Positions 26,714 through 36,414 of a stretch of 64,000 nucleotides of DNA are shown here, in pieces. The notes under the pieces were generated by a model. That model saw nothing but the letters and a program-made list of their open reading frames with translations, made no database searches and had not been told where the DNA came from. The translations under genes and the position numbers were made by a program. The stretch comes from Bacillota bacterium (GTDB lineage Bacteria; Bacillota; Clostridia; Christensenellales; SZUA-584): contig JAEZHF010000063.1 of NCBI GenBank assembly GCA_023416745.1, positions 36,619 to 100,618 on the forward strand. The letters are read 5' to 3'. How positions within the stretch are numbered: the stretch's first letter is position 1; each line of letters begins with the position of its first letter.

Positions 26714-26749
26714 AGAGACCCCGCCGCCTTATTTGGCTCCGGGGTCTCT
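26714..26749 (-). terminator. Terminator of the short lipoprotein gene
   Basis: AGAGACCCC and GGGGTCTCT form a nine-pair stem; on the minus strand it is followed by TTTTGATG. Confidence 0.75.
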
Positions 26750-26790
26750 CTATAAGCTTTATGCTCCTTTTTTTGACTGCCGCAAATGGT

Positions 26791-27075
26791 TTAGCTGGCA
26801 GCCGGTGATGTAGCCGGCAGGTCTACGCCCGGGCTGGGCGACATTCCGGCTCCCGGTGATACGCCAGTGCCCGGTGATACGCCAGTGCCCGGTGATACAT
26901 CAGGCAACAAGTCATCGCCCGGTATTATGTCACCGTCCAGGATGTCATCATCTCCATTGTCATATCCCGGCCCGGTGGGGCCAACTGTATTGCCCGGCGT
27001 ATTGTTTCTGGTGCAGCCCAACATGACAACGGCCAGCAGGACCACTAAGATTGCCACAATAAACAGTCTCTTCAT
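26791..27075 (-). CDS. Small lipoprotein with Pro/Gly/Ser repeat tail
   Basis: 94 residues. Signal peptide and lipobox (VVMLGC, Cys 21), then an entirely low-complexity secreted tail: an Asp/Gly-rich part (DNGDDDILDGD) and SPGTGV-type hexapeptide repeats. No folded domain is left after processing. Probably a surface-tethered spacer or wall-associated peptide. The repeats are near-identical in DNA and so may vary in number between strains. Confidence 0.65.
   Translation of the reverse strand: MKRLFIVAILVVLLAVVMLGCTRNNTPGNTVGPTGPGYDNGDDDILDGDIIPGDDLLPDVSPGTGVSPGTGVSPGAGMSPSPGVDLPATSPAAS
26852..26898. repeat. 18-bp tandem repeat inside the lipoprotein gene
   Basis: Unit CCCGGTGATACGCCAGTG occurs twice exactly and once in part (11 bases). 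It encodes SPGTGV hexapeptides on the minus strand. Confidence 0.85.
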
Positions 27076-27154
27076 TTAATCCGCCTCCTTTGCTTTTATT
27101 TTTAACTTTTGGTGACCCAATTATGAAGAAGGACCGATGTCAATATAATCAAAA

Positions 27155-28777
27155 TCAACGTCCGATGAATTCGCGCAGTATGCTGCTGCGCGGAATCAGG
27201 CTTTCGTCGTCCAGGCTCATAAAATAATTTAAAAATTTCAGCAGAGCCAGCGCTTCGGGATAATGCTCCATCTCGGGCGTGAAAGCGCGCAGCTCGCTGT
27301 AGGCGTATTTTTTGAGCACCAGCGGTTCGTACAGCAGCGTAGAGTTAAACATCACATCGGCATTCTCCTGATACGGGAGTATATATTTGTATTCGCCGCG
27401 CCGCACCGAATCCCATATAGCCAATGTCTGTGCAAACGAATAGCCGCGCGTGCGCTTATCGCGCACCAGCCGCCTCAGCAGCCGCAGGTCTTCCGGCACC
27501 ACCACGCTGTGGCTGTCGATGTTGAGCGTTGTGAGCGGCGAAATGAATATGCGGAACTTGTATGCGTCGTCCACGCCTTCCGTCAGCGCGTGATTCAGCC
27601 CGTGTATGCCTTCTATGATCAGTATGTCGTCGCGGATGCGCAGCGGCACCGTCGATATCCGCCGCCCTTCCACAAAGCTGAACCGCGGCAGCTGCGCTTC
27701 CTGTCCGGCAAGCAGCAGGTTCAGATCATCACTGAGCTTAGCAGTGTCCAGCGCATCGATCGTCTCAAAATCAGGTTTGCCGAATTCGTCCAGCGGAATG
27801 TTGGATCGGTCGCCGTAATAGTCGTCCACAGAAATGGGCTGGCAGCGGCGGCCCAGCACCTTAAGATGGACCGCCAGCCGGGACGCGAAAGTCGTTTTAC
27901 CGGAAGACGACGGGCCCGCCACCAGCACGATGCGCACCCGCGGTTTGCTCGCGATGCGCTGCGCGATCTCCGCAATGGTACGCTCGTGCAGCGCTTCGTT
28001 GACGTTGATAAACTCCTCTGTATCGCCTCGGCGCAGCAGGTTGTTGAGGTCTGCGACGTAGGATATACCCAGAACACCTGCCCAACGTTCCGCCTGACGG
28101 AACACTTCGCCGTACTTGGGCTGCTTTATGATGGACGTTCCCGCTTCGATATACGGCGTGGGATACGTGAGTATCAGACCGTCGTCGTACGCATGCACCT
28201 GTGCGCTGATCAGATAGCCCGCGCTTCTTGGCATGATGCCGTGGAAATAGTTATGCAGACCGCCGTATTCATACAGGCGGTAATAATCGAACGGGCGAAA
28301 CGCAAGCAAGGCAGCCTTGCTGATGAGCCCTTCGGCGAGCATGATCTTTCTGGCCTCTTCCACGCGCATTTGTGTCAGCACAAACTCCTCGTCCGCCGCG
28401 ATCAGCGCATCCAGCCGCTGCTGCAGCTCAGCCACATCACCGGGCTTCAGATCATCCATCTCGCAGTAAAGGCCGCCGCACAGCATGAATTCCACCACCA
28501 GCGCGCGATCCGGGAAGAGCTCCTTCGCCGCCCGGTATAGAAGGAATGTCGCGCCGCGCAAAAACACACGGGATGCCTCTTCGCTGTCCCGCGCGGCCAG
28601 AAATCTGACGGTCGCACCGGGTTCGGGCGCATCCGCCAGCGAAACGATTCGGCCGTTCATCAGCGCGCACACCGCATATGTCGCCCCTGCTTCCTTCGCA
28701 AGCTGCCATAACCTTGCGGGCTCTGTATATGTAATTTTTCTGACGCCGCCATTCACAGCGGTGATATAGCTTTCCAT
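27155..28777 (-). CDS. Uridine kinase-like nucleoside kinase with TGS-type N-terminus
   Basis: 540 residues: an N-terminal TGS-like and threonyl-tRNA-synthetase-like second domain (about 1-260, without the aminoacylation core), then a P-loop kinase related to uridine/phosphoribulokinases. Walker A GPSSSGKTTF lies near 290, SVDDYYGDR near 318 and EGIHGLN near 385. ATG at 28777 has GGGGGAA upstream; the first codon of the longer ORF has no ribosome site. The family is common in Clostridia; the substrate is not firmly known. Divergent from the CotH-like gene. Confidence 0.85.
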   Translation of the reverse strand: MESYITAVNGGVRKITYTEPARLWQLAKEAGATYAVCALMNGRIVSLADAPEPGATVRFLAARDSEEASRVFLRGATFLLYRAAKELFPDRALVVEFMLCGGLYCEMDDLKPGDVAELQQRLDALIAADEEFVLTQMRVEEARKIMLAEGLISKAALLAFRPFDYYRLYEYGGLHNYFHGIMPRSAGYLISAQVHAYDDGLILTYPTPYIEAGTSIIKQPKYGEVFRQAERWAGVLGISYVADLNNLLRRGDTEEFINVNEALHERTIAEIAQRIASKPRVRIVLVAGPSSSGKTTFASRLAVHLKVLGRRCQPISVDDYYGDRSNIPLDEFGKPDFETIDALDTAKLSDDLNLLLAGQEAQLPRFSFVEGRRISTVPLRIRDDILIIEGIHGLNHALTEGVDDAYKFRIFISPLTTLNIDSHSVVVPEDLRLLRRLVRDKRTRGYSFAQTLAIWDSVRRGEYKYILPYQENADVMFNSTLLYEPLVLKKYAYSELRAFTPEMEHYPEALALLKFLNYFMSLDDESLIPRSSILREFIGR

Positions 28778-28936
28778 TGTTCCCCCATGTATTAACATTT
28801 TCTATCAGTATAATCGGTTTTTATACGAATTCACAATACTGTTTGATGCAAATTCACATAGGTGTCATAGGATGTTCACACCCGAGCCGCTGTTTTGTCG
28901 TATTAACGCGCTCCGTTTGTATTTTTGGGGTATTCT

Positions 28937-28965
28937 TTGCATGCCTTAGTTTTGCCGTGTATAAT
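28937..28965 (+). promoter_or_regulatory. Promoter upstream of the CotH-like gene
   Basis: TTGCAT and perfect TATAAT with a 17-base spacer, about 70 bases before the GTG start. This is a vegetative-type promoter, not a sporulation type. Confidence 0.65.
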
Positions 28966-29036
28966 CGTTTTGCTATTAACGTGCAGCACGACTTTACCAT
29001 CACCGTTTTGTGGCAGCCGTCGGAAAGGACAATGCT

Positions 29037-30632
29037 GTGAACAAACGCAATATCACCAGTATTATCGTCATCTCCGCTCTGCTTGCGGCGTTGTTTCTGA
29101 CGCCGGCCATCATCCATGCAGGCGGCCGCGCGCATCATATATCCGATCTCTCAGCCCCGCAGAGCGCGCTTGACAGCATCATGTCCGCCCGGTCACCTGC
29201 GACGCTCAGCGCGCTGGTCACACTGAACGCTGAAGCGCTGATGACCGACAAGTCCGCCGGACGTTATTATTATTCGCTGACAGGCGGCGATTATGACCCG
29301 GAGGTACACATAAGCGGCTCCGATGAATTGAATATCGTTTTTTTGAACAGCGCCATCACACCTCAAAGCATCAACGGTGACGACGCTTTGCCCTTTTTAC
29401 TGTATGACGACAGCCGGTACCAGCAATGTGAGCTGGTGGTGACCACGCTGCCGCTGATGTCCGTTAGCACCAGCGGCGATATTGGGCAGCAGGACACGCC
29501 GGCGCTGGTGCAGTTGTACGACAACGGCAACGGCAGCCTGCTGCAGAGCAGCGCATACATCCGTATCCGCGGCGGTTTGAGCCAGCTATATCCTAAGAAG
29601 TCATTTCGCTTGTCACTGAAAACGCAGGCCCAAACGCCGCGCCATCTGCCGCTGCTCGGGCTGCGCAACGACGACGACTGGATACTGTACGCCGCTTACA
29701 ACGAGCCGGAAAAGCTGCGCTGCGCTCTGGCGACCGCACTGTGGGAAGATATCGGCGCACGCAGCAACAGCTTCGGCATCAGTTTCGGTTCACAGTGCGG
29801 CTTTGTGGAATTGTTTGTCAACGGCATATACAACGGATTGTATCTGCTGATGACGCCGGTGGACGCCAAGCAGGTAAACCTGAGAGAAAACACGAACCCG
29901 GCGCGCTGTGAGTATCTTTACCGCTCGGTCGGCTACGGCACAACCGTCTCCGCTGATTTTAAAGCTGCGGCGGACTCCGTGATCGCGGGACAGTATGAAC
30001 TGCGCGAGCCGGACGGTGCGGGCAATACCTATTCTAAATGGCAGCCGCTGGACACGCTGAACAGCCTGATATCAGAGGCAGGCGACGATGAATTTGAGAC
30101 CGCAATATTCACGCAGACGGAGATAAGAAATGTTGTGGATTACTGGGTATTCATCAATGCGGTGTATGCCGAGGACAACGTGGAAAAGAATGTGAACCTT
30201 GTTGCAAAATACAGGGACGGGCGCTATGTGATGCTGATGGGCGCGTGGGACCTCGACCTCACATTCGGAAATTATTATACAGAGGATGAGGAATTGAGCT
30301 GCCGCGTGGACCCGCGCCTGGCAGACGCCGCGCTGTGGAACAGCATGCTGATGGAGCGCGCACTGGCGCTGGACGCAGGCGGCATACGCGCAGCCATCTC
30401 AGCGCGCTGGGCTGAGCTGCGCGGCGGTGTGCTGGCTCAGGATGCCGTGCTGGCACGTCTGAACCGGCTCGAACAGGACGTCTTCGGCTCCGGTGCGGCG
30501 CGTCGGGACCATGAACGCTGGCCGGACGCTGCGTTCGCACCGGACTCCGCAGCATTGGAGCAGTTTATCGGCGAACGACTCTCCTTCATGGACGGTTATG
30601 TGGACGACATCTCCCGGGGTCAGTTTCCATAA
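29037..30632 (+). CDS. CotH kinase family protein (secreted)
   Basis: 531 residues. Signal peptide or anchor (about 5-28, IIVISALLAALFLTPAII), an N-terminal beta-rich domain with YIRIRGGLSQLYPKKSFRLSL near 170-190, then the CotH kinase-like core. That core shows WILYAAYNEPEKLR, a GLYLLMTPVDAKQVNL segment, and a late MLMGAWDLDLTFGN with the metal-binding Asp region. GTG at 29037 follows GGAAAGGA; an upstream in-frame start lacks one. CotH proteins phosphorylate serines of spore coat or other secreted proteins; many secreted versions have no known target. Single gene. Confidence 0.83.
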   Translation: MNKRNITSIIVISALLAALFLTPAIIHAGGRAHHISDLSAPQSALDSIMSARSPATLSALVTLNAEALMTDKSAGRYYYSLTGGDYDPEVHISGSDELNIVFLNSAITPQSINGDDALPFLLYDDSRYQQCELVVTTLPLMSVSTSGDIGQQDTPALVQLYDNGNGSLLQSSAYIRIRGGLSQLYPKKSFRLSLKTQAQTPRHLPLLGLRNDDDWILYAAYNEPEKLRCALATALWEDIGARSNSFGISFGSQCGFVELFVNGIYNGLYLLMTPVDAKQVNLRENTNPARCEYLYRSVGYGTTVSADFKAAADSVIAGQYELREPDGAGNTYSKWQPLDTLNSLISEAGDDEFETAIFTQTEIRNVVDYWVFINAVYAEDNVEKNVNLVAKYRDGRYVMLMGAWDLDLTFGNYYTEDEELSCRVDPRLADAALWNSMLMERALALDAGGIRAAISARWAELRGGVLAQDAVLARLNRLEQDVFGSGAARRDHERWPDAAFAPDSAALEQFIGERLSFMDGYVDDISRGQFP

Positions 30633-30727
30633 TGGCCCTGAAATACTTTGACTTAACCCAACGAACCATATAAAATATATCCATATTGATTGTTTGGTTT
30701 TGACATTTGTGTTTTGTGGAGGTGGCG

Positions 30728-31630
30728 GTGGATATCAGAAAGCTTATGCTGCGGAGCGCCGCATGCATAGTAGCGGCCCTGCTGGCTGTTACTGTATTTG
30801 GATCAATTCCGGCTGTGCTGGCTGCGGATGCGGAGAATGCCGCGTCTAAACAATCAGACGTTCCGGTTACCGACCCTGAGCCGCTGCCCGTTACGAAGCA
30901 GCCGCTCACATTTACCGAGCTGGCTCCCGCCACCACGATGACGTTTGAAGAGCTGGTGGGCGATAACGGTATCCATTCCGACGAGGATCCGAGCAAAATG
31001 CCTCCGATGCCGCCGGCAGACAAATACAAGCTGGTGGTCGACGAATACCATCAGTTCGCCACCGTGTTTGAGAAAGACAGCAACGGTAAATATACCGTGC
31101 CGGTGCGCTACATCGTGGTCAGCACGGGATCGCGTTCCAACCCCACAGTGAAGGGTACCTTTGAGATGGGCGATAAATACGTGCGTTTCGGCAAGTTCGC
31201 CAGCTTCGGCGTATACGGGCAGTACTGGCGGCAGATCACGCGCAGCTTCTTCTGCCACTCGCTGATCTATTCGTCCAAGAGCGCCCGCAGCTACACCACC
31301 GACTCCTACCGAAATCTGGGTACACGCGCCTCGCACGGCTGTGTGCGCATGCTGGTGCCCGATGCGCGCTGGGTTTACTATAACCTTGGGGCGGGCACCG
31401 TCTGCGACATCATCAAGGGCGACAAGGACGACGCAAAAGCCGCTGCCATTAAAGCGCAGCTGACGCGGCCTGACCGGCCCGGCGAACGCCCACGCTTGAA
31501 GCCGGAGGACATCCCCGTCACCGAAGCCTGGCCGGGCTGGCAGGGCAATGCGTACGCCCAGTATGCTGCGTATCTGACCTCGCTGGACGACAGCGAAGAT
31601 GCGGAAGCGGCAGAAGACGGCGCCGCCTGA
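30728..31630 (+). CDS. L,D-transpeptidase (YkuD/ErfK family), exported
   Basis: 300 residues. Signal peptide (about 5-33, ending VLAADAE), linker, then the YkuD catalytic domain (about 100-235) with the nucleophile motif SHGCVRM (Cys near 208). It forms or exchanges peptidoglycan 3-3 cross-links or attaches proteins to the wall. GTG at 30728 follows TGGAGG. An acidic Glu/Asp/Ala tail ends the protein. No partner genes; terminated by the hairpin at 31640. Confidence 0.9.
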   Translation: MDIRKLMLRSAACIVAALLAVTVFGSIPAVLAADAENAASKQSDVPVTDPEPLPVTKQPLTFTELAPATTMTFEELVGDNGIHSDEDPSKMPPMPPADKYKLVVDEYHQFATVFEKDSNGKYTVPVRYIVVSTGSRSNPTVKGTFEMGDKYVRFGKFASFGVYGQYWRQITRSFFCHSLIYSSKSARSYTTDSYRNLGTRASHGCVRMLVPDARWVYYNLGAGTVCDIIKGDKDDAKAAAIKAQLTRPDRPGERPRLKPEDIPVTEAWPGWQGNAYAQYAAYLTSLDDSEDAEAAEDGAA

Positions 31631-31639
31631 TATGAACAC

Positions 31640-31667
31640 AAAAACCCGCCCCCTCGGACGGGTTTTT
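31640..31667. terminator. Bidirectional terminator between the transpeptidase and HD-GYP genes
   Basis: AAAAACCCG and CGGGTTTTT with a ten-base loop. Confidence 0.9.
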
Positions 31668-31694
31668 CTTATCCCTTTTCTGCTCAGTTTCTGC

Positions 31695-32747
31695 TCAGTC
31701 ACTTTTGGCCGGGTTGAGCTCCGCGAGCTGATAACCCTTCTCGCTGAACAGTGCCACGCAGCAGTCCACCGCATCGGGATGGTAAAGCGTGCCGCGGTTT
31801 TGTATGATCTCGTTTAGCGCGGCATCCAGCCCGAGGCCCGCGCGGTATGGCCGGTGCGACATCATCGCCTCCACCACGTCCGCCACAGAGATGATGCACG
31901 TTTCCAGCGCGATCTCGCTGCCCTTTAGGCCGCGCGGATAGCCGCTGCCGTTCAGGCGCTCATGGTGCTGGTAAACGATCTCGGCGACGGGCCACGGCAT
32001 CTCGTAGTTGCGCAGCACTTCATAGCCCTTTTGCGGGTGTTCTTTGATCAGCGCGTATTCCAGCTCGGACAGCTTTCCCGGCTTGCTGAGTATGTCGGTC
32101 GGAATGGTGATTTTGCCCACATCGTGGATACAGCCCGTCATGTACAGACCCTCCAGCGTATCGTCCGGCAAATCCATCTCGCGGCCTATCTCGCAAGCCA
32201 GTGCGCCCACGCGCCGCTGGTGACCGGCGGTATAAGGATCGCGCATCTCCAGCATCGCGCCCGTGGCGTAGGCAATGTTGAGCATCGCCAGACGCAGCTT
32301 CTCGGTACGTTCCTCCACCTCGCGCTCCAGATTTTCCTTCTGTTTGATCAGGTCAGCCTCCAGTTGTCGTTTTTCATCGGACAGCTGCTTGACCTCCACC
32401 GCCTGACGGACGGTGCGCATCAGGTCTTCGCGCGATATGGGCTTAGCCAGATAGTCGCGCACCTCCAGCCGCACCGCTGCGGATGCCGTCTCTACTGTGG
32501 GTTCGCCCGTCATCAGTATTACCTGAGTATTAGGCCAGATGCGGTGCGTGTCCGCTATGAGGGACATCCCAGACTTACGCGGCATCACGATATCCGTCAG
32601 CAGCACGTCGTATTCCTTTTCTTTCAGCATGCTGACAGCTGCTTCCGCATTTTCTGCCGTCTCCGCCTCGTATCCTTCGCGCTTTAGGAATTCACTCAGC
32701 GTCAGGCGAATGCTTCTTTCATCGTCCACCACGAGTATTATCGCCAT
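31695..32747 (-). CDS. Response regulator with HD-GYP phosphodiesterase domain
   Basis: 350 residues: receiver domain (about 1-120; acidic pair DDE, phospho-Asp in LLTDIVMP near 53, Lys in YLAKPIS near 102), a coiled-coil linker (about 125-165), and HD-GYP (about 170-340) with HDVGKITIP near 208, HPQKGYEVL and HHERLNGSGYPRGLKG near 263-278. All metal ligands appear present, so it should degrade cyclic di-GMP to pGpG/GMP. It lies 14 bases after the giant PAS kinase, in the same direction, and is very probably its partner. Confidence 0.93.
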   Translation of the reverse strand: MAIILVVDDERSIRLTLSEFLKREGYEAETAENAEAAVSMLKEKEYDVLLTDIVMPRKSGMSLIADTHRIWPNTQVILMTGEPTVETASAAVRLEVRDYLAKPISREDLMRTVRQAVEVKQLSDEKRQLEADLIKQKENLEREVEERTEKLRLAMLNIAYATGAMLEMRDPYTAGHQRRVGALACEIGREMDLPDDTLEGLYMTGCIHDVGKITIPTDILSKPGKLSELEYALIKEHPQKGYEVLRNYEMPWPVAEIVYQHHERLNGSGYPRGLKGSEIALETCIISVADVVEAMMSHRPYRAGLGLDAALNEIIQNRGTLYHPDAVDCCVALFSEKGYQLAELNPAKSD

Positions 32748-32761
32748 GTCTTCCTCCTGTA

Positions 32762-35700
32762 TTATTCAATGTTCCATCCGTTATCTACAGGCAGCTCCAA
32801 CACCGCCCGCGTATATTCTCCCGGCGTCGTTTCAAAATACAGCTCGCCGTGATGCTCGCTCACGATACCGTGGCTGATCGACAACCCAAGCCCCGTCCCC
32901 ATATCTCTCGGTTTGGTGGTAAAGAACGGGTTAAATATTTTGTCGATCACGTCCGCCGGAATGCCGGTGCCGCGGTCCTCCACCGTTACACGGAGCCAGC
33001 GCCGTCCATCCCGCTCGAACACACCGCCGCGGATTGTGATCCGCTTATCCTCGCTGAAGCCCTTATATTTGGCATTCAGCGCATCCCGTGCGTTGGTGAT
33101 CAGATTCATCAGTACCTGCTGTATCTGCTGACTGCGGCACTTGATGCTGGGCAGCCCGTCGGGGATGCGAACCTCAAGCGTGATCTGATCATGCCGCAGT
33201 ATCGTGCGCGTGAGTGACAGCGTTCCCGTCAGTATATCGCTGATCTGCGCGGGGCTGTGCGTCTTCTTCTCCTGACGGGAGAACTTGAGCAGGCTGCTCA
33301 CGATTTCAGCAATACGCCGACCTTCGTAGATGATCTCCCCGCAGAAGTTTCTGATTTCCTCGTCCGATGCGTCCGATTCGGTGATCAGCTGGGCGTAGTT
33401 GATGATGCCTGTTACCGGGTTGTTGATTTCGTGCGCCACGCCGCCCGCGAGCGTACCGATAGCCTCCATCTTCTGCTTCTGCTGGAGCTGGGTCTCCATG
33501 ACTTCCTTTTCCTTTTCCATTTCCCGGCGCTCGGAGATATCGCGCATGAATACCAGCGCGCCGTTCTCACCCTGATACCGGAACGGAACTGCGGAAACCT
33601 CCACATCCAGCAGGCTACCGTCCATTCGGACGATTATTTCTTCTTTCAGCGGCACCGCGAGGCCTTTATGGTTCAGCGTGTTAATGCGCTCACTGACCAC
33701 AGAACGGAAGTCTTCAGAAAAGTTCTGCACCACGACTCTGCCGATCAGTTCGCTCTCGGATTTTGCTTTGAACATTTGCACACACTTATTGTTCACATAG
33801 GCAAACTGTCCTTTTATCTGGACAAACACGGCATCAGGCGCGTTTTCAACGAACAGCCGGAAGCGTTGCTCGCTCTCCGCCAGCTCTTTTTCAGCACAAA
33901 GTCTCTCAGTGATATCATGAACGATAGCATGGACTAGTTTGCGTCCGTCCAATTCAACGCACACGCAATAGATTTCAACATTACGGATCTCACCGTCGCC
34001 CCGGCGATGCTTTGCGGTGCTGTAATTCATACCTTTTCTCAACGTATCATCCATATGCGTACGAATCGATTCGACGTTTGCAGAATTCAATTCCCACATC
34101 ATCCGGCTTTTTATCTCATCTTGCGAATATCCGTAATACACACAGGCTGCTTGATTGGCGTCATATATCATGCCGGTGTCGCTGTCAACGATGATCTGTA
34201 CCGCCGCGTTGTTGTGGAACAGATTCCTGTAACGGTTTTCGCTGGCACGCAGTTTTTTTTCCGCTTCATTTCTGTCTGTAATGTCATGGATCACGAGGCT
34301 GACGAATTTTCTGCCGTCGATATCGATAGGCCCGCTGAACGACGCCACCCAGCGCCGCTCACCTGACTTAAGCCTGTGTATCAGTTCATGATAATTTCTG
34401 ACCCTGTTATAGGCATTATGAAGCCTTTCTAGCAAAGCATCAACAGGCAACTCGTTGATGACGGTCATGCGCTGCCCGATCAGCTCATCTGGGCTGTATC
34501 CGTAAAACGCGAAAGCAGCCGGGTTGGCGGCTTCTATGATACCCGTCTCCATCTCGACGACCAGTTGGACAGCCGATGTATCTTCAAACAGCGCTTTATA
34601 ACGTCGTTCGCTTTCGATCAGCCGCCGCTCGGTATTGACATAATCCGTAATATCATGGACGACACCCTTGATAATAACACGGCCGTCGTCGGAATGGGTC
34701 CCCCGTTCGGCGACGGAATGTAGAACACGCATTTCACCGTTATCCCGCCTTCTTATACGGAACTGCACATTATAAGGCCCGCCATCTAATACATTGTGTA
34801 TTGCCTCATCCATCATCGGTCTATCTTCCGGCAGCACAGCCCCTTGTATCGTCTTTGCGTCGGCATAAGGTGAATCATATCCGATTCCGTACATGTTCAG
34901 GCTTTCTTCAGATGCCCAGAATACTTTATCTTGCGGATCAAACTCCCAGTTGCCCACACGGGCCATCTGCTGGGCACGCCGCAGCCGCACTTCGCTGGAT
35001 TCGAGCTGCTCCTGAGCCCGCACCTTTTGCGTGACGTCCATATTAACGCCCAGCATACGTACCGGCTTCCCGTTGCTGTCCCGTATCACGCGCCCATATG
35101 AAAGTAGCACGCGAACTCCTCCGTCGGACAGGTTGACGCGAAACTGTGAAGAAAATGGCGTTCCGCTGCTCAAAGACCACTCCATTTCTCGATCGCAGCG
35201 TTCCCTGTCTTCCGGATGTATGCTGCTACGCCACATCTCATAATCGGCTTTACCCGGTTCCGCTCCATACAGACGATACATGATATCGTCCCCCTGAAAT
35301 ACGCCGTTGATGAGATCCCAATCCCAGATGCCGATACCGGCCGAATCGGTTGCCAGTGTCAGCCGTTCATTCAGCTTTTTCAGTTCATTTTCAAGCCTGT
35401 TTTTATCCGTAATGTCGTACAGCGTTGAGATCAGACACGCTTCGTCTCCGATATTAATTCTATCTATTGAGACTGACAGTTCAAGGTCGGCTCCCATTCG
35501 ATTCGTCTTGCGCGTCATATAGTTGCGGAGTCCGCCTTGTTTCTCGATTCTATCCATGATATCGGAGCGTTCGGACGGATCACCGTAGCAAGAAAATCCT
35601 GTGATTATCTTACCCAGAACTTCTTCCCTGTCATACCCGAAAAGCTTCAGGCAGGCATCGTTAGCATCCAATAGACAACCATCCGTAGCCCTAGTGATCA

Positions 35701-36286
35701 TAATAGCCGCAGGAGACTGTTGGAATATTTTCCTGAATCGCTCTTCTGACCCCTTTAACGCAGCAGCCGCTTGCGATTGAAGATCGATTTCCCTTTTGAG
35801 TTTTTCACGGTCCAGCAGCGCTTTTAATGAATCACCGATCACCGTCGCCGTCAGTTCCAGCAGGCTTGTTTCGTTGTCGGAAAACGCGCGTTCTTTGTCA
35901 TCCAGTACGCAAATTACGCCGAACACACTTCCGTTGGGCCATAGTATTGGATAGCCCAGAAAGGACACCATGTCAGGTGATAAATCCGAATGGCCAGCCT
36001 GACCGCTATATTTCAATGCGTTGGGAATGTGCAGCATGCGGCGTGTGCTGATGACTGTCTCGCAGAAAAGATTAGCCCCAAGCGGCGTTTTGTCTCCGGT
36101 TCGACACAGATGAGCAATGCCGGTACTTTTTACAAGCACCTCGGCTCCGTCCGAATGGCCGCGTATCACCAAAGCTGCTGCATAACCAAACAGGCCGGTG
36201 ATCGTGTCCAGCATCTTTTCCCACTTTTCCACAGTGGTAATTTCTATACTCACATCTCTCAAAATCCGGTCCGCCGATCGATTCAT
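32762..36286 (-). CDS. Multi-PAS sensor histidine kinase with N-terminal GAF domain
   Basis: 1174 residues, soluble. A GAF domain (about 20-165) is followed by a chain of about six PAS/PAC domains (about 180-930), a HisKA dimerisation domain (GGVAHEINNP, phospho-His near 955) and HATPase_c with N box NLITNARDAL, G1 VEDRGTGIP, F box NPFFTTK and G2 GTGLGLSISHG. Lacking transmembrane helices, it must sense cytoplasmic signals such as redox state, small ligands or light through PAS pockets. Several PAS cores share DITDR/DITERL ends, showing repeated internal duplication. First gene of a two-gene operon with the HD-GYP regulator. Confidence 0.93.
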   Translation of the reverse strand: MNRSADRILRDVSIEITTVEKWEKMLDTITGLFGYAAALVIRGHSDGAEVLVKSTGIAHLCRTGDKTPLGANLFCETVISTRRMLHIPNALKYSGQAGHSDLSPDMVSFLGYPILWPNGSVFGVICVLDDKERAFSDNETSLLELTATVIGDSLKALLDREKLKREIDLQSQAAAALKGSEERFRKIFQQSPAAIMITRATDGCLLDANDACLKLFGYDREEVLGKIITGFSCYGDPSERSDIMDRIEKQGGLRNYMTRKTNRMGADLELSVSIDRINIGDEACLISTLYDITDKNRLENELKKLNERLTLATDSAGIGIWDWDLINGVFQGDDIMYRLYGAEPGKADYEMWRSSIHPEDRERCDREMEWSLSSGTPFSSQFRVNLSDGGVRVLLSYGRVIRDSNGKPVRMLGVNMDVTQKVRAQEQLESSEVRLRRAQQMARVGNWEFDPQDKVFWASEESLNMYGIGYDSPYADAKTIQGAVLPEDRPMMDEAIHNVLDGGPYNVQFRIRRRDNGEMRVLHSVAERGTHSDDGRVIIKGVVHDITDYVNTERRLIESERRYKALFEDTSAVQLVVEMETGIIEAANPAAFAFYGYSPDELIGQRMTVINELPVDALLERLHNAYNRVRNYHELIHRLKSGERRWVASFSGPIDIDGRKFVSLVIHDITDRNEAEKKLRASENRYRNLFHNNAAVQIIVDSDTGMIYDANQAACVYYGYSQDEIKSRMMWELNSANVESIRTHMDDTLRKGMNYSTAKHRRGDGEIRNVEIYCVCVELDGRKLVHAIVHDITERLCAEKELAESEQRFRLFVENAPDAVFVQIKGQFAYVNNKCVQMFKAKSESELIGRVVVQNFSEDFRSVVSERINTLNHKGLAVPLKEEIIVRMDGSLLDVEVSAVPFRYQGENGALVFMRDISERREMEKEKEVMETQLQQKQKMEAIGTLAGGVAHEINNPVTGIINYAQLITESDASDEEIRNFCGEIIYEGRRIAEIVSSLLKFSRQEKKTHSPAQISDILTGTLSLTRTILRHDQITLEVRIPDGLPSIKCRSQQIQQVLMNLITNARDALNAKYKGFSEDKRITIRGGVFERDGRRWLRVTVEDRGTGIPADVIDKIFNPFFTTKPRDMGTGLGLSISHGIVSEHHGELYFETTPGEYTRAVLELPVDNGWNIE

Positions 36287-36414
36287 TCGGCTCCTCCTGG
36301 ACTGCCGTCGGTCATTGCCGGTATTTAATAAAAAAGTTAGTGCGTTACAAGATGTCTAATAGATTTATCGGTAACAAATAGTGAAATATGAACCTTTAAA
36401 TTTAAAGTTTGTTG

